From positions 64,549 to 128,548 of the forward strand of contig VXCM01002561.1 of the NCBI GenBank assembly GCA_014773175.1: DNA of 64,000 nucleotides, written 5' to 3'. Source of the stretch: Lucifuga dentata. Its lineage: Eukaryota > Chordata > Actinopteri > Ophidiiformes > Bythitidae. The translations under genes were made by a program, and so were the position numbers. Shown one piece after another: positions 34,621 to 45,627 of this stretch. The notes beneath the pieces were generated by a model, which did not search any database, was not told where the DNA came from, and worked only from the letters and a program-made list of their open reading frames with translations. Numbering within the stretch: the first letter of the stretch is position 1; the number at the start of each line of letters is the position of its first letter.

Positions 34621-35079
34621 AAAAAAAAAAGNAAAAAAAAAAAAAAAAAGTTATATTTACAATCCTAACAGCAGCAATACTCTCATTTGAGACACATTAG
34701 GCACTTTAAAAGCTCATACATGAATTTATATCAATTTTCTATTTTGCAGTGGTTGTGTGTTTTAATATGTTTGTGTCCATCGGATAGATGTTTGTATTTT
34801 AGCATGAATAAGCTGCATCTTATTTATTATTTAAGTATTATTTCAGCTCTTCTGTTTGTCCTATGAGCACGATTTGGTGCTACAGTATTTGCTGCAGCTG
34901 TATTTGTAGTATTATAGTATTTTAAAGTGCAGCCGTTGATTCTGCAGTATGTGGAGATACTCGATGCAGTAGCCTCGTACTGCAGCAGCTGAAGTACTTG
35001 ATATTCCAGTGTTTGGTGCTCCAGGACTTTGTCCCTCAGTACTTCAGGTGAAATTAAGTCCTTCTGCAGTTTAAGCAGT

Positions 35080-35250
35080 TAATTACAGCCATAACTAATT
35101 AGTATCTGGCTGTGTCATTCAGATGGGTAAAATTGTAGCAGGTCGTGAGCATAATCAGAAACAATTTTTATAGCAAACAGCTTTTCCAGCTGTAATCAGG
35201 CTGAGAGCAACTTGATGCATTTAAAGTAGTTTACATTTGAGTTTATATGC
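35080..35250. other. Non-repetitive motif-dense island
   Basis: Contains GTTAATTAC (35078), ACTAATTAG (35094) and CAGCTGTAATC (35188), i.e. several homeodomain-like TAATTA words in 120 bp of undecayed sequence. The upstream 34690-35060 is rich in irregular CTGCAGTA-like words and otherwise unassigned. Confidence 0.25.
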
Positions 35251-35263
35251 TCCTGCTGCCTCC

Positions 35264-35266
<3 letters not shown>

Positions 35267-35315
<49 letters not shown>

Positions 35316-35320
35316 TTTTN

Positions 35321-35370
<50 letters not shown>

Positions 35371-35394
35371 TTTTTCTCTCTCTCTCTCTCTAGT
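35267..35394. repeat. (CT)n microsatellite duplicated at an N
   Basis: CT array plus TTTCTTTTT read on both sides of the N at 35320. A further CT run is at 35455-35480. Confidence 0.93.
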
Positions 35395-35699
35395 CTTATT
35401 CTGTTCCTCTGTTATTCATTACCAGACATTTTACTTCATCCCTGTGCATCTTCAGTCTCTCTCTCTCTCTCTCTCTCTGTCTGTTTCTCTCTCTCCCTCA
35501 TCCTCCACTCTGTGCTGATTAAGAAAACAACCTGTTGTTGCCACCCTTTCTTGATTACCTACTGCTATTTTTTTTAATCCCGTCATCTCCCTTCCTCCTC
35601 CTCCTCATCTCCCTCTCCATCTCGTATTGGCCTAGCTGCTCATTCAACCGCACTTTCTCTCTCTCTCCCTGTGTGTGCGTGTGTGTGCGTGTGTCTCGG

Positions 35700-35900
35700 T
35701 GCGTAGCAGCCTAACGAGTTTGATAGCTGTCACCTGATCTCGGTGATGAGGGTTGCTGTAGTAGGGAGAGGAGCGGGAGCAAGAGGAGAGTTAGGTTTCT
35801 CTGCTGTAATTAGTTTTCCCAGTCTCTAATTATACCAGACGGAATTACAAGCCTGATTGACTGTCATTTAAGCATTTTAATTCACAGAATTACCCTTTTT
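35700..35900. other. Non-repetitive motif-dense island, possible enhancer
   Basis: Has TAATTAG (35807), CTAATTATA (35826), GGAATTACAAGCCTGATTGA (35841) and CATTTTAATTCAC (35873) packed in 80 bp, typical of homeodomain-rich vertebrate conserved elements. Conservation untested. Confidence 0.35.
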
Positions 35901-36119
35901 CTCTTAAAAAAGGGGGAGAGTTGTTGTTTTGACAGGCAGGCTTGTTGGGATGGATTTGGCAGAGCGCAGTCCATTCCCATACACGCCGCTAGCTTTGACA
36001 CATGTAAACACACTTTGTCAGAATATTAAAAGGACAAAATGTTTAATCGTGAGTTAAAATAATAAAGTATAAAGTGGGAAACACAGAGTCCAAAGCCAAA
36101 ATGTCAGATTTGTTAGATT

Positions 36120-36369
36120 AGGGCTGCAACTTTTATTCATTATTATCAAATCTATGAATTACTTTTTTTAGTGGATGAAATAAGAGAGAGGATTATGGTT
36201 ATTATTTCTGTTAAAAAAATCTTTTTTTTAAAAATTCAAAAGTCACATGCTGAAAGCTGATTGGCTAATATTTGGTGTTTTTACTGGATAAATTACTGGA
36301 ATGATTAAGTGATTATTAAAGTTGACTAATTTTCAGTCGACTGTTTGACTAATTAATTGTTTCAGCTCC
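36120..36369 (+). mobile_element. 'AGGGCTGCAAC' MITE family, near-complete short copy
   Basis: Begins AGGGCTGCAACTTTTATTC and ends TGACTAATTAATTGTTTCAG, an imperfect inverse of the start. The interior is AT-rich and shortened. It is followed directly by a CTCTC pentamer repeat (36366-36391). Confidence 0.7.
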
Positions 36370-36747
36370 TCTCCTCTCCTCTCCTCTCCTCTTAACCCTG
36401 GGCGTTGTGTTGTTTTAACCCTCATCTTTAATTCATCCTGACCAGGCAGCCTGCACTCAGGATGGATTAGAGAAACAGAGAGGAGGTCATTTTCCTTCTC
36501 CTCTCTTCATGTTTTTGTTTTTTTTCCTTCCAGAAGGAGAAAGGGCTTTAATAAACCACTGATGATTTTGTATTTCTCATTTCTGTTATTGATTTTTAAT
36601 TATTTATGGAAACAAAATGCAAAAGTTGAATTATGATGTACAAAAGAAAGAATCAAGCAGATGTCAGCATTAATAATCAGTCAGTCGCTAAGACATCACT
36701 TATTTATATTTCTAAAGACATTTTAAGAATACATCAGGGATGCAGCT

Positions 36748-37055
36748 ACAGATTATGTTTTATAATTGATTAATTGATCTGTCATTTTTTTTGATCCTGG
36801 TTTATAAAACACTTATAAAAACTGAAAATAGTGACAAATACCCATTTAAGCTACCAAAGCTCTCTAGTGTGACTGAAAACCCAAAACATTCAATTCATTA
36901 AGACATGAAATGGAGAAAAGAAAGAAAATCCTCTACACCTTTAAAGCTTTAACCAGCAAATATTGACATCTTTGGTTTAATGATAAATGACTTGAATAGT
37001 GAAATTGACAACAATTATTTTGGTGATGATCGACAAACTGATAAATCGACTAGTT
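36748..37055 (+). mobile_element. 'AGGGCTGCAAC' MITE family, copy
   Basis: GGGATGCAGCTACAGATTAT, TAATTGATTAATTGATCTGT, then near the end TTGACAACAATTATTTTGG and CTGATAAATCGACTAG. These are the two halves of the same family with about 150 bp of diverged interior. Confidence 0.7.
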
Positions 37056-37234
37056 TTTTTTCTCATTACAATCAGTTTTTCATGGTCAAATTAATATTGT
37101 TACCATGGTGTTATTACAGTTTAAAAAAAAATATGCCAAATGTTTTTTTTTTTCCCTGGAGTGTCAAGATTAAGAGCTTATTTACTGTAATGTTTTGCTT
37201 TCTGTAGCAAAACGGGATTTTGTTTCTGCAGTTG

Positions 37235-37365
37235 AAGGCTTAATTTTTAATTTTACTGTGAAGATTTTTTCTTAGTATTTTTTTTTTTGTGTTTTTTANT
37301 GAAGGCTTAATTTTTAATTTTACTGTGAAGATTTTTTCTTAGTATTTTTTTTTTTGTGTTTTTTA
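37235..37365. repeat. Direct duplication around N at 37299
   Basis: About 65 bp starting TGAAGGCTTAATTTTTAATT is repeated after the N. Assembly overlap at a poly-T run. Confidence 0.9.
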
Positions 37366-37379
37366 GTCTTTAGTAGCTG

Positions 37380-37760
37380 TAAGTAATGCAGCAGATTTCT
37401 CATCAGTCAGTCGTGGAGCAGAGGCTGCAAGCAGAATGCCAATCTTCTCTGCAGCGCTCTCTATTGTTTATGCTAATTATACTGATGTAGCATGAATGTG
37501 GTAATGACTGGAGATGAAATACGACATGCTGCAGCTTTAAAATCACACATATGTTGATTATATGTCATATGCTGATAAGTTCAGTCGCATCCTGACAGCG
37601 GAAAGCCCATAACATTTCTAGTGAATGCTTGATCTAAAGGTCAAAGGTCAAATCGTGCAACCAGGCATCCAGCATCATTGCTTTTGCTCTGAGAGGGTTG
37701 ATGAGGCTTGCTGTTGGCTAATGCATGCCGCTTTTATATTGTATAGGTGATATCCAAGCA
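37380..37760. other. Motif-dense non-repetitive island, candidate enhancer
   Basis: Undecayed, repeat-free 380 bp. It holds a SOX-like TATTGTT (37462) one base from an octamer-type ATGCTAAT (37470), then TAATTATA, and further on a perfect DR1 (37638-37650). The combination is the strongest regulatory signal seen in the window. Target gene unknown. Confidence 0.4.
37638..37650 (+). promoter_or_regulatory. DR1 nuclear-receptor element
   Basis: AGGTCA A AGGTCA, an exact direct repeat with one-base spacing, the preferred site of HNF4, COUP-TF and RXR heterodimers. Confidence 0.5.

Positions 37761-37763
<3 letters not shown>

Positions 37764-37797
<34 letters not shown>
37764..37797. repeat. (CA)n microsatellite
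   Basis: About 17 CA units. The following 37800-38450 is unassigned AT-rich sequence. Confidence 0.95.
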
Positions 37798-37798
<1 letters not shown>

Positions 37799-38452
37799 CT
37801 GTAATGTGATCTTCCTCCTCATATCAGGTGAGATTCCTGTCAACACCCTGAAGCGATAAGTGAATGGATCAGCAGTCTGCTTCTATGCTAAACATTTAGC
37901 AACACGCAGCAGTGACAGAGAATTGACACCAAATCATCAATCAATCAATAAATAGGCTTCAGCTTCATGCATTGATAACTAACCTCATAAATATGTAAGT
38001 GATGAGATAAAAAAATGATCGAGTCACTTCAGTTCCTGTTTCTTCCTTTAACTTAACTGAACTTCCTGTAAGTTTCATTGTTTTTTTTTGCACAGCACAA
38101 ACACACCTAAAAAAAAAGTAAAAAATGAATGAATCAGTCAAACTGTATTTGTAAACCGTCTGTTATACTTTAAGTTACTGCAGTTTAAATGTTTTATTAG
38201 TGATAAACTAGTAAGAGTACAAATGTAGGAAGTAGGCTACAACACACGCAAAGGTTGAAGTAAGATGCAGAATTAAATACAATATGTCAAAGGTCGAAAT
38301 ATATAAAAGTTACATTAAAAAGTGATTAATTTTAAACAAATATAACTATAATGATGGAATGAAATTAAAATGTTTTTATTCCAAAGAGTTAAATATAAAT
38401 ACAAATATTTTGTTTAAATTAAATAAAATCTCATTTCTTTTATACGCCAAGG

Positions 38453-38470
38453 ACACTCTCTCTCTCTCTC

Positions 38471-38506
<36 letters not shown>

Positions 38507-38539
38507 TTTTGCNCCAAGGACACTCTCTCTCTCTCTCTC

Positions 38540-38571
<32 letters not shown>
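38453..38571. repeat. (CT)n(GT)n microsatellite duplicated at an N
   Basis: CCAAGGACA plus CT plus TG array plus CTTTTGC appears twice around the N at 38513. Confidence 0.93.
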
Positions 38572-38572
<1 letters not shown>

Positions 38573-38659
38573 CTTTTGCCTTTGCATCACCATCATGCTG
38601 CTGTAGTGACCTGAGAACTAACTGATCTCATTAATAATTCGGCTGACAGAATTGAGCGT

Positions 38660-38703
<44 letters not shown>

Positions 38704-38865
38704 CCCTCTCCCCTGTCCCTCTTCCCTTTCTCCATCTTCTGTCTTCTCTTTATTGTTTTTCTTTCTCTTTTGTCTCAGTCTTTTCCTCTCCTCTTTTTTT
38801 GTCCACTTTTCTTGGTCTATTTCTTTCATTTTCATCTCTCTCTCTCTCTCTCCCCCTGCAGACTT
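38660..38865. repeat. Pyrimidine-rich tract with (CT)n
   Basis: CT microsatellite to 38700, then almost pure C/T to about 38865, ending CCCCTGCAG. The CAG resembles an acceptor, but no donor follows and CT repeats resume at 38946, so no exon is called. Confidence 0.85.
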
Positions 38866-38945
38866 CCGCCTCAGATAGAGCAGCAGCTCATCAACCGATT
38901 AACTCTGCACTCCCTTAATAACAATCTCATTCCCTCCATCCATCC

Positions 38946-38948
38946 CTC

Positions 38949-38987
<39 letters not shown>

Positions 38988-39012
38988 CCCTCCCACTTCA
39001 NATCCATCCCTC

Positions 39013-39046
<34 letters not shown>

Positions 39047-39060
39047 AAGCCCTCCCACTT
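38946..39060. repeat. (CT)n microsatellite duplicated at an N
   Basis: ATCCATCCCTC plus CT array plus AAGCCCTCCCACTTCA occurs on both sides of the N at 39001. Confidence 0.93.
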
Positions 39061-39089
39061 CATTTGACCACTTTATTTCATCCTTCTAT

Positions 39090-39170
39090 TCACGGGGCTC
39101 AGATCACACAAGAGACTGTAATGACAGCACATTTATTAATTAATTGCATGTGTAATTGCTAAAATTAAGT
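39090..39170. other. AT-rich homeodomain-motif cluster
   Basis: ATTTATTAATTAATTGCATG followed by TGTAATTGCTAAAATTAAG: several overlapping TTAATT/TAATTG words in undecayed sequence. Possible conserved non-coding element. Confidence 0.25.
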
Positions 39171-39469
39171 TTTGGAAACTTGGTAATGATGTGAGGAATT
39201 ACAGGGATGGAGGGAGGGGACCAGCTTTGAAGACAAGCTTCTCTCCCCAGTTCTGTTGGGGATGGAGAATGGAGCATGAGGATGGGTGGATGGATGGATA
39301 GAGAGGGAGATAGAAAAAGAAAGGGGGGGAGAAGGAGGGGTGGGGGAGGAGTAATCCAGGAGGAGAGCCTCACTGTAGGGCTGATCAGAGCTCAGAGTTT
39401 TGTCTCCGAGCTAATCTTCTCCTCTGAAGTGGTGTCATGGCTGTCACTCCTCTCTTCTCATCTGTCCAT

Positions 39470-39710
39470 CGCTCTGTCCGTCATGCGGTGGCAAATTCCC
39501 CCATTGATTCAGACTGGGCTACTTTAATTAACTTCATCCCTGAGATAATGGCGAGCTCAGAGGAATCTCCTTGCTGCACAGAAACTCTGAGAAAAACTTT
39601 TCCCTACATCTCCAGAATAGCTAAGGCCCCTTCAGTAATTCATTTCTTTTTATTGTCAAGACTTTGTCCGAAAAATGAGATTTGAGCATGAGGAGTGGAT
39701 TGTTTATTGT
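39470..39710. other. Non-repetitive island, possible enhancer
   Basis: Contains CCATTGATTCAGACTGG (39501), CTTTAATTAACTTC (39522), GAGATAATGG (39541) and TAATTCATTTC (39635). The chance 82-codon frame across it has no recognised similarity. Confidence 0.3.
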
Positions 39711-39875
39711 CTGGGGTATTCGGCAGCAGATGTGGGTTTTGGGTCTCTCTGTGCTGAGACGATAGCAAGAGACTCCATTATGTGTTGAGTGTGTAATTTC
39801 ACTGGATGGACGCTCGGATGGGAAAACGTCCTTGGAGGGATAAATGGTTTATCAGACACGTGAACTGCTGAGAAG

Positions 39876-39879
<4 letters not shown>

Positions 39880-39930
<51 letters not shown>
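39880..39930. repeat. (GA)n microsatellite
   Basis: About 25 GA units. The sequences on either side show nothing else up to 40350. Confidence 0.95.
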
Positions 39931-39933
<3 letters not shown>

Positions 39934-40352
39934 AGAAAAAGTAACGCAATTTCCGGTCAGACAGACTGTACGTTCATTCCTCTGAAAGAAGTAAATATAT
40001 GGGAAAACAGCTCATATTTACTGCACGATCATTGTCTTTAATGGAGATTTGACCGTGAAGCTTTACCTTCTCGGCTATTAAATGCCAGAATGACGCAGAC
40101 ATGGATAAAATGAACAGAAACACAAGAAAAACACAGCAGCAGCTTCTGACAGCCACACACACTTGTTGCATGAGGTCAGTATGCGTTCTGAGTGCATCTT
40201 TTCATCCGTTTTCTGCTTTTCCTCAAGCAGTTTTGTCAGTTGCAATGTAGAAATTTTCTGACATTATGTGAGATCGGGAATACGACCGTGCGTTCAGAAA
40301 TGCTGATGGACGCTTTTGAAAAGTTCTGAAAATGTGAGTTTGTGTCACCCCN

Positions 40353-41300
40353 CCCCCCCATTGGTACAGTTCATTTTGGGACATTCTGAACACAGCAAAA
40401 CACCCACACCCAGACTGTTTTGAGGACTTGGTCTCAGCCCAGTTCCAAACGAACTCTGAAGCAGTCCATTTGTGGCGTGAACATGATCTGCACTAGTTCT
40501 GAAACAACTATGGGGCAATAATGTTTGATTAGAACCAGGGCCAGTGCTAGGGGTGGGCTTATGGGGCTTAAGCCCGGGATGTTTTCCATAAAGCCCCGAA
40601 TCTTTTTGTAATAGTGTTTTGAATTTTCTGTAGCGTTTTTGCAGTTACCCAAATTCATCGCCAAGGTGGAACCACAGTGTNTGTTTTGAATTTTCTGTAG
40701 CGTTTTTGCAGTTACCCAAATTCATCGCCAAGGTGGAACCACAGTGTGGTTTGGACCGAATTGGTGCATGGAACGGATATAACGCACCACCATATAGTTC
40801 CACTGTTTAGATTATTGTAAAGTTTCCTTTTAAAAGATTTTAAACTTCATATAACTTTTTTAAAAGATGTAACATGATTTGTTACAGTTCTTTTATATAT
40901 ACATATATATATATATATGTATATATAAGTATTTCTCAAAATTTATTTAGCTTTGGTAGATATAAAATAGTTTTGAATTGGGCTAAGATCTGGGCTAAGC
41001 CCTGGATCTCCACTAACCCAAGATCTGCCCCTGATTAGAACCAGGGACGGTTACGTGCAGTTAAGTAAACTCCACCTTTGATTACACAGCAAATCAAACA
41101 TGCTGTGATGAGGTCATAACATATCAATCTTACCTGACGTCTTCAGATTAGCATGTTAAACGGTAGCATGTTGCTTTATGCGCTGCATTTTCCAGTTGAG
41201 TCGTCCCCTCCCTCGGACACTTCTGACCGGTGAGCACAGCAGGTGTTCTCACATGACTTTTGTGGATATATGTTGGGTTTGCTTGGATTTTTTTATTGTG
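40353..41300. mobile_element. Fossil fish DNA element hosting a nested hAT copy
   Basis: GACTTGGTCTCAGCCC, AGTTCCAAACGAACTCTG and TTTGTGGCGTGAACATGATC before the nested element, and GTTCTCACATGACTTTTGTG after it, resemble parts of a known teleost repeat, also hinted at near 11.8-12.9 kb. Boundaries uncertain. Confidence 0.45.
40536..41033. mobile_element. hAT-type MITE with 8-bp target duplication
   Basis: Begins CAGGGCCAGTGCTAGGGG and ends GATCTGCCCCTG, so the terminal inverted repeat starts CAGGGSCAG, typical of hAT ends. ATTAGAAC is directly repeated at 40528-40535 and 41034-41041, the 8-bp duplication expected for hAT. The sub-terminal GGGCTTAAGCCC (40557) pairs with GGGCTAAGCCC at the other side. 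A 70-bp contig overlap around the N at 40681 inflates its length. No transposase. Confidence 0.8.
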
Positions 41301-42089
41301 TGAAAACGAACAGAACAAAGTCCTGAATGCAGCATGGAACAGTTTAGTCATTTATTCAGATCACAGCAGATAAGCTGCAGGTCTGAAAATATCCTAATGA
41401 AGGTATAAATGTGGCCCAGAATAATCAAACCTAGAAACAAAGTGCACATCCAACCTGAGTTGGGATCAGACTAAAACTGGCTCATTGCAGCAATGAAAAG
41501 AAATGAGGGTCGTCAGCACACTAAATTTTCTTGGCTCACCTATTAGCGTATCGCCTAATTAGCAGTTGATACCGGAACTATAGCACCGTTTTTAGCTCCT
41601 ACATGAAGGTAGGTGCTCTCTGATGGTTTAGGAACTGCTGGGTGCTGCGAACAAGACCAAGATTGCTGATTGATCAAAAGCGAGCTTGCTCCAGCCCATT
41701 CTTTAAGTGAAAATTGGTTTTGTACACAGTGAAACAGCAACAGGGATCTCTTCTCTTCAGTACCAGCAGGATATTCATGAAAGCAAAAAGAGAGCAAAGA
41801 AAGCAGATTCCTAGATTTTCTCCCTTCTCGTTGCTGTTGGAAAAGTTTTGGTCGATGTGGAAATAATGCGGCTGTCACATTATAAACATCCATTGCTAAC
41901 ATCCATTGCTCTAATTTCTATAACCTTTACGGTCAAACACGGTGGGAATGTGAGCTAGGAAATGAAACCACCTATTTTCTACTCAGATAGTACACATTTT
42001 TCATAAATTCACAATTTTTCAATCGAAAACTACTGTATTAAGTATGAACTTTATTTCCACATCAAGGTTGTTCTCCTTTCTTAAAAGTA
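41301..42089. other. Unassigned sequence
   Basis: No recognised repeat or gene. The 115-codon minus-strand frame at 41555-41902 has no recognised similarity. Confidence 0.45.
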
Positions 42090-42215
42090 GTAACATAGTG
42101 AGCTTTTTAATTAGTTACTTTTTACTTCCACTCTAACATCAGCGAAGTAGCAGTACTTCTACTTTAGTAGAATATTGTAATACTCATTTTTATCACTGGT
42201 CATCACTGTTGCTGT
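42090..42215 (+). mobile_element. Possible Tol2-like hAT MITE, right-end relic
   Basis: TTAGTTACTTTTTACTTCC, GTACTTCTACTTTAGTAG and ATCACTG follow the style and order of the Tol2-like right end but are diverged. Confidence 0.4.
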
Positions 42216-42679
42216 ATCACAATTTGATGCAGAAATTCTGGATTTTTGAAAGTCAAGAGATGTGCTGTCTCAACATAATCTCCATTAAAAAAAGAAACTG
42301 CTGAAAAAGCGTTGTTAAGGAATCAGCATTGAATTTAAAGAATAGAAGTACATTTTTGAAATTTTGCAGCCTTAATTTTTAAACATTTATGAACAATACC
42401 AACACTTCTCATTACACAGTGTAATTATATGATGTTAAAAGTGTTCTAAAAGTCATACTTTTGCATACAATTATGCTGTTTCTGAAAGTTTTCTTTTCTA
42501 ATAAAACCTATTTTCTGTCTCGGTAACTCGCTCCTGGGTTCGTCTAACAGGCCATGAAATGACCTTTCAGACAGACTTGTTAAAACGAGTTTAATGATAG
42601 TTTTACTAGTGAGAGTCTGAAAGGTCTGAAATGACTAAACATCTTCCTCCTCCTCCTCCTCCTCTACCTGTCTGCCTCC

Positions 42680-43090
42680 TCTCCTCCTCTGAGAGGCACA
42701 AAGGGGGCAGCTAATCCTAATGTTGGTTATGAAGGGAGTCAGTTTGNGGGGGGAGGTTAAAGCCAGCCAGCCACTCCGATGCGAGGGCTTGTGATAGCGG
42801 AGACATTTGATCACATTTATCTGCAGTTTACACCTTCCTGTCTTGATCTCTGAGCTATACAGAGGATCGACTTTCCTGCTCAAAGAAAGAAAGCGAGCGA
42901 GGCAGCGAGGGTTAGGACGGGGGGAGAAAAGAGGCCAGGACCCTCTGTGTGTGTGTGTGTGTGTGTGTGAATGCTGGTTGGGATTGTAAAGCGAGCTGAG
43001 CGATGACAGCTAAATGCGCTAATTTTCTACTGGGACCCGGGCTTTGTCTCACAGGGAGGCCTCAGGCTCGGAGCCGTGACATTGAGCGGA
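42680..43090. other. GC-richer unique segment with (TG)n
   Basis: Includes GATCACATTTATCTGCAG (42809), a TG repeat at 42943-42970 and GATGACAGCTAAATGCGC followed by TAATTTTC (43003), with MEIS-like TGACAG and a TAAT core. It may be a conserved element. G-run gap at 42747. Confidence 0.25.
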
Positions 43091-43500
43091 TCGATGAACT
43101 TTTTTTTTTAGGTTCTCACTGGTCCAGTTTCACTGTTTTGTGACTAAATTTTCAGACAAAAAGCCAGGAAAGAGTGCTGAATGATTGGTTTAGATTTGGT
43201 GAAGACATGCTACTGAACTGTCCCTACCAATATTTTCAAAACCTCAGGCTATTTTTAGGCTTAACTGATAAAGTCAGAGTGAGATGAATAATGGCGGCGT
43301 TGATGTGCTGTTTTTGGCATTTATGTAAGCAAATAAATATGGACTCATTGTAGAAAATCAAGTTCTGTGTGTGCATGTATGTGTAGCAAGAGACAAAGCA
43401 AGTGCACACACACACTCATACACACAAAACTGTGAATACTGGTCATCGGACTGAAAAATGTCCCAGCCAATCTAAAAGTTAAACCTGTGTCTTTGGCTAA

Positions 43501-43640
43501 AACGATTAGTGGGTGAATAGTAAAAGAAAATTGATAACAATTTTATTTGATTTGTTCATTTATGTAAGAAAGTGAAAGAAGTTTTTTTTCTGTTTCATAT
43601 TATCGTAAACTGAATCTCTTTAATTTCTCAACCCTCTGAT
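43501..43640 (-). mobile_element. 'AGGGCTGCAAC' MITE family, right-half fragment
   Basis: AAAACGATTAGTGGGTGAAT, GAAAATTGATAACAATTTTA and TTTCATATTATCGTAAACTG then AATCTCTTT appear in reverse family order. Confidence 0.65.
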
Positions 43641-43788
43641 GTCACACTCACAAACAAACGTGGCACTACATTCTAGAAAGTTCTGAAAAGTTTTACCTGA
43701 TGTTATAAAATTATTTTTTTAAAAAGTCCTAAAATAGACCTAATATGGGTACAGGTTATTTTCTGTGTAACAATATTATTAATTATCC

Positions 43789-43832
43789 TCCAAAAAAAAC
43801 AAAAAAACAAAAAAACAAACAAAAAAAAAAAA
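43789..43832. repeat. A-rich (AAAAAAC)n repeat
   Basis: Runs of A with regularly spaced C. A (GA)n run at 44078-44097 and a poly-T gap at 44378-44417 (N 44399) lie downstream. The rest of 43640-45032 is unassigned. Confidence 0.85.
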
Positions 43833-45032
43833 CTATACAACTACACAACTATAATTGATTAATTCTCAAAATTTGTTTCCCACTTGATTGTCATGTGCTC
43901 CACTTTTAATTGACATGTTCAAAAGCCAAACTGTGTGCTGAACTTCTTTTTCTTTTTTTTTTTTTTAACAGTGTGGCATGTTAAGTGGAAAAATGAAAGC
44001 AAAATTAGTATAATCAATTGAAAAAGTAATTGTGAGTCGCAGACCTTGTAGGTCAAGGTGACAGATATAAATATACAGAGAGAGAGAGAGAGAGAGACCT
44101 GATATATTAACTCTCAGCAAAACAATCATATTCAGGCATTTATGTATTCATTAATACAGTATTTTAGTTTCCTCCCTGTCAGTATGAGGATAAAAATGCT
44201 GCTTTGAGTGAAGAAGTGTGACATTAAAGTTGCAGCTGTGAAGAATTACAAGTTCAACAACTGAAAATTATTTGATTTGATTTAATCAGTTTATAATGTG
44301 GAAGAAAATATAAAATTAAAGTTAAAAAATCTAAAGTTTCACAGATCTTTCTCATGCAGACTTTAAAAATAGGGTAAAACTTTTTTTTTTTTTTTTTTNT
44401 TTTTTTTTTTTTTTTTGTAATTTGTAAACGTGTATTTTTGTCCTGCTGAGCATCCTTCAGGCTGCAAACGAGCTTTTGAAAGCAAATATTTTGTTTGTTT
44501 GTTTGTTTGTGGTTTTTCATGTGAAATGAGTTGAACTTAATACGATCTGACAGTGATCTCTCTGCAAAAAGCTTCATTCCCACAACGAACTCATTAACGA
44601 CGAGAATGATTCGAAAATGAGATTTTTAATCGTATTTCATGCAGGTAAGCAACTGCGATGAATAAATACATGACAAAAATGAAAAAGGTCATGGTCAGTG
44701 ATGAAAGACATTTTTAAAATATTAAATGGCTATTTCAGTTTGGCTCTCATCTTGAATAATAAATAGTTGAAAACTGAGTTGTTCTTAATTAACTCATTAA
44801 TTTAGAGAAAGTTTTAACAGGGACCATACATCTACTTTGTCAGATATATCCACAACAAAATTAATTTTTAGATATTTTTTAATAGTTTCATTGAGTGAAA
44901 GTGTTTAACAGATCATTAGTGTAACAGGATAGAATTTATTACAAAAACTGAACAGGATGGATTGTTCAGTTGAAGACTAGCAACTGCGTTTGCGGAAACT
45001 AATGGGGATCCAATAAACAATAAACAAGAATC

Positions 45033-45627
45033 TTAAAGGGCCATACCACCCATTTTGCATGTTTGAGCCTAATATATTCAATTTTCATACACGTAACGTT
45101 ACTGACAATCATTTCCCAAAGCATACTACTGGAACAGTGAATTAAAACTTATTTTTCCTACCTTCCAGACCGCCACTGGTTTTCAGTTCATTCTGGTACA
45201 CTGTTAAATCAACTTGTTGATACTTGAAACGTTCTTGGGATAGGTAACCCGTCATCACCAACAAGGCATGTATTCAGGTTTTTTTTAGAAGTTATGTAAT
45301 TTTAGCGTTTAAGCGTAATAAAAAGCATGGAGTGAATGTATGTCTCCACCAGGGAATATAGTCCCAAAAGAAGACCTGCATTTATGGAAAAAATTTAAAG
45401 GACTGTGACTTCATAAGGCTGCGTAACTATTAGCAGGAGAAACATGGATTTTTAAGGTAGGTGTATCACTTGAATATTTGATTTTGAAAGATTAAGAGGT
45501 TTTGCAAAATATCAGGAAAGCTGAAATATGGTTTTATCCTTTGGGAAATGATTGTGAGTAATGTAATGTGTATGAAAACTGAATATATTAGGCTCAAACA
45601 TGCAAAATGGATGTTATGGTCCTTTAA
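45033..45627 (+). mobile_element. TTAA-MITE family, full-length copy H
   Basis: 595 bp, opening TTAAAGGGCCATACCACCC and closing GTTATGGTCCTTTAA, with both 89-bp arms nearly complete and no internal gap. It is one of the best copies for deriving a consensus. The interior landmarks are CATACTACTGGAACAGTG, TGTATGTCTCCACCAGGG, GTCCCAAAAGAAGACCTGC and GATTTTGAAAGATTAAGAGG. Confidence 0.93.

Noticed and set aside
38860..38950. Possible exon after CCCCTGCAG
   Set aside because: Good acceptor, but two of three frames stop soon, no donor follows and CT microsatellites resume within 80 bp.
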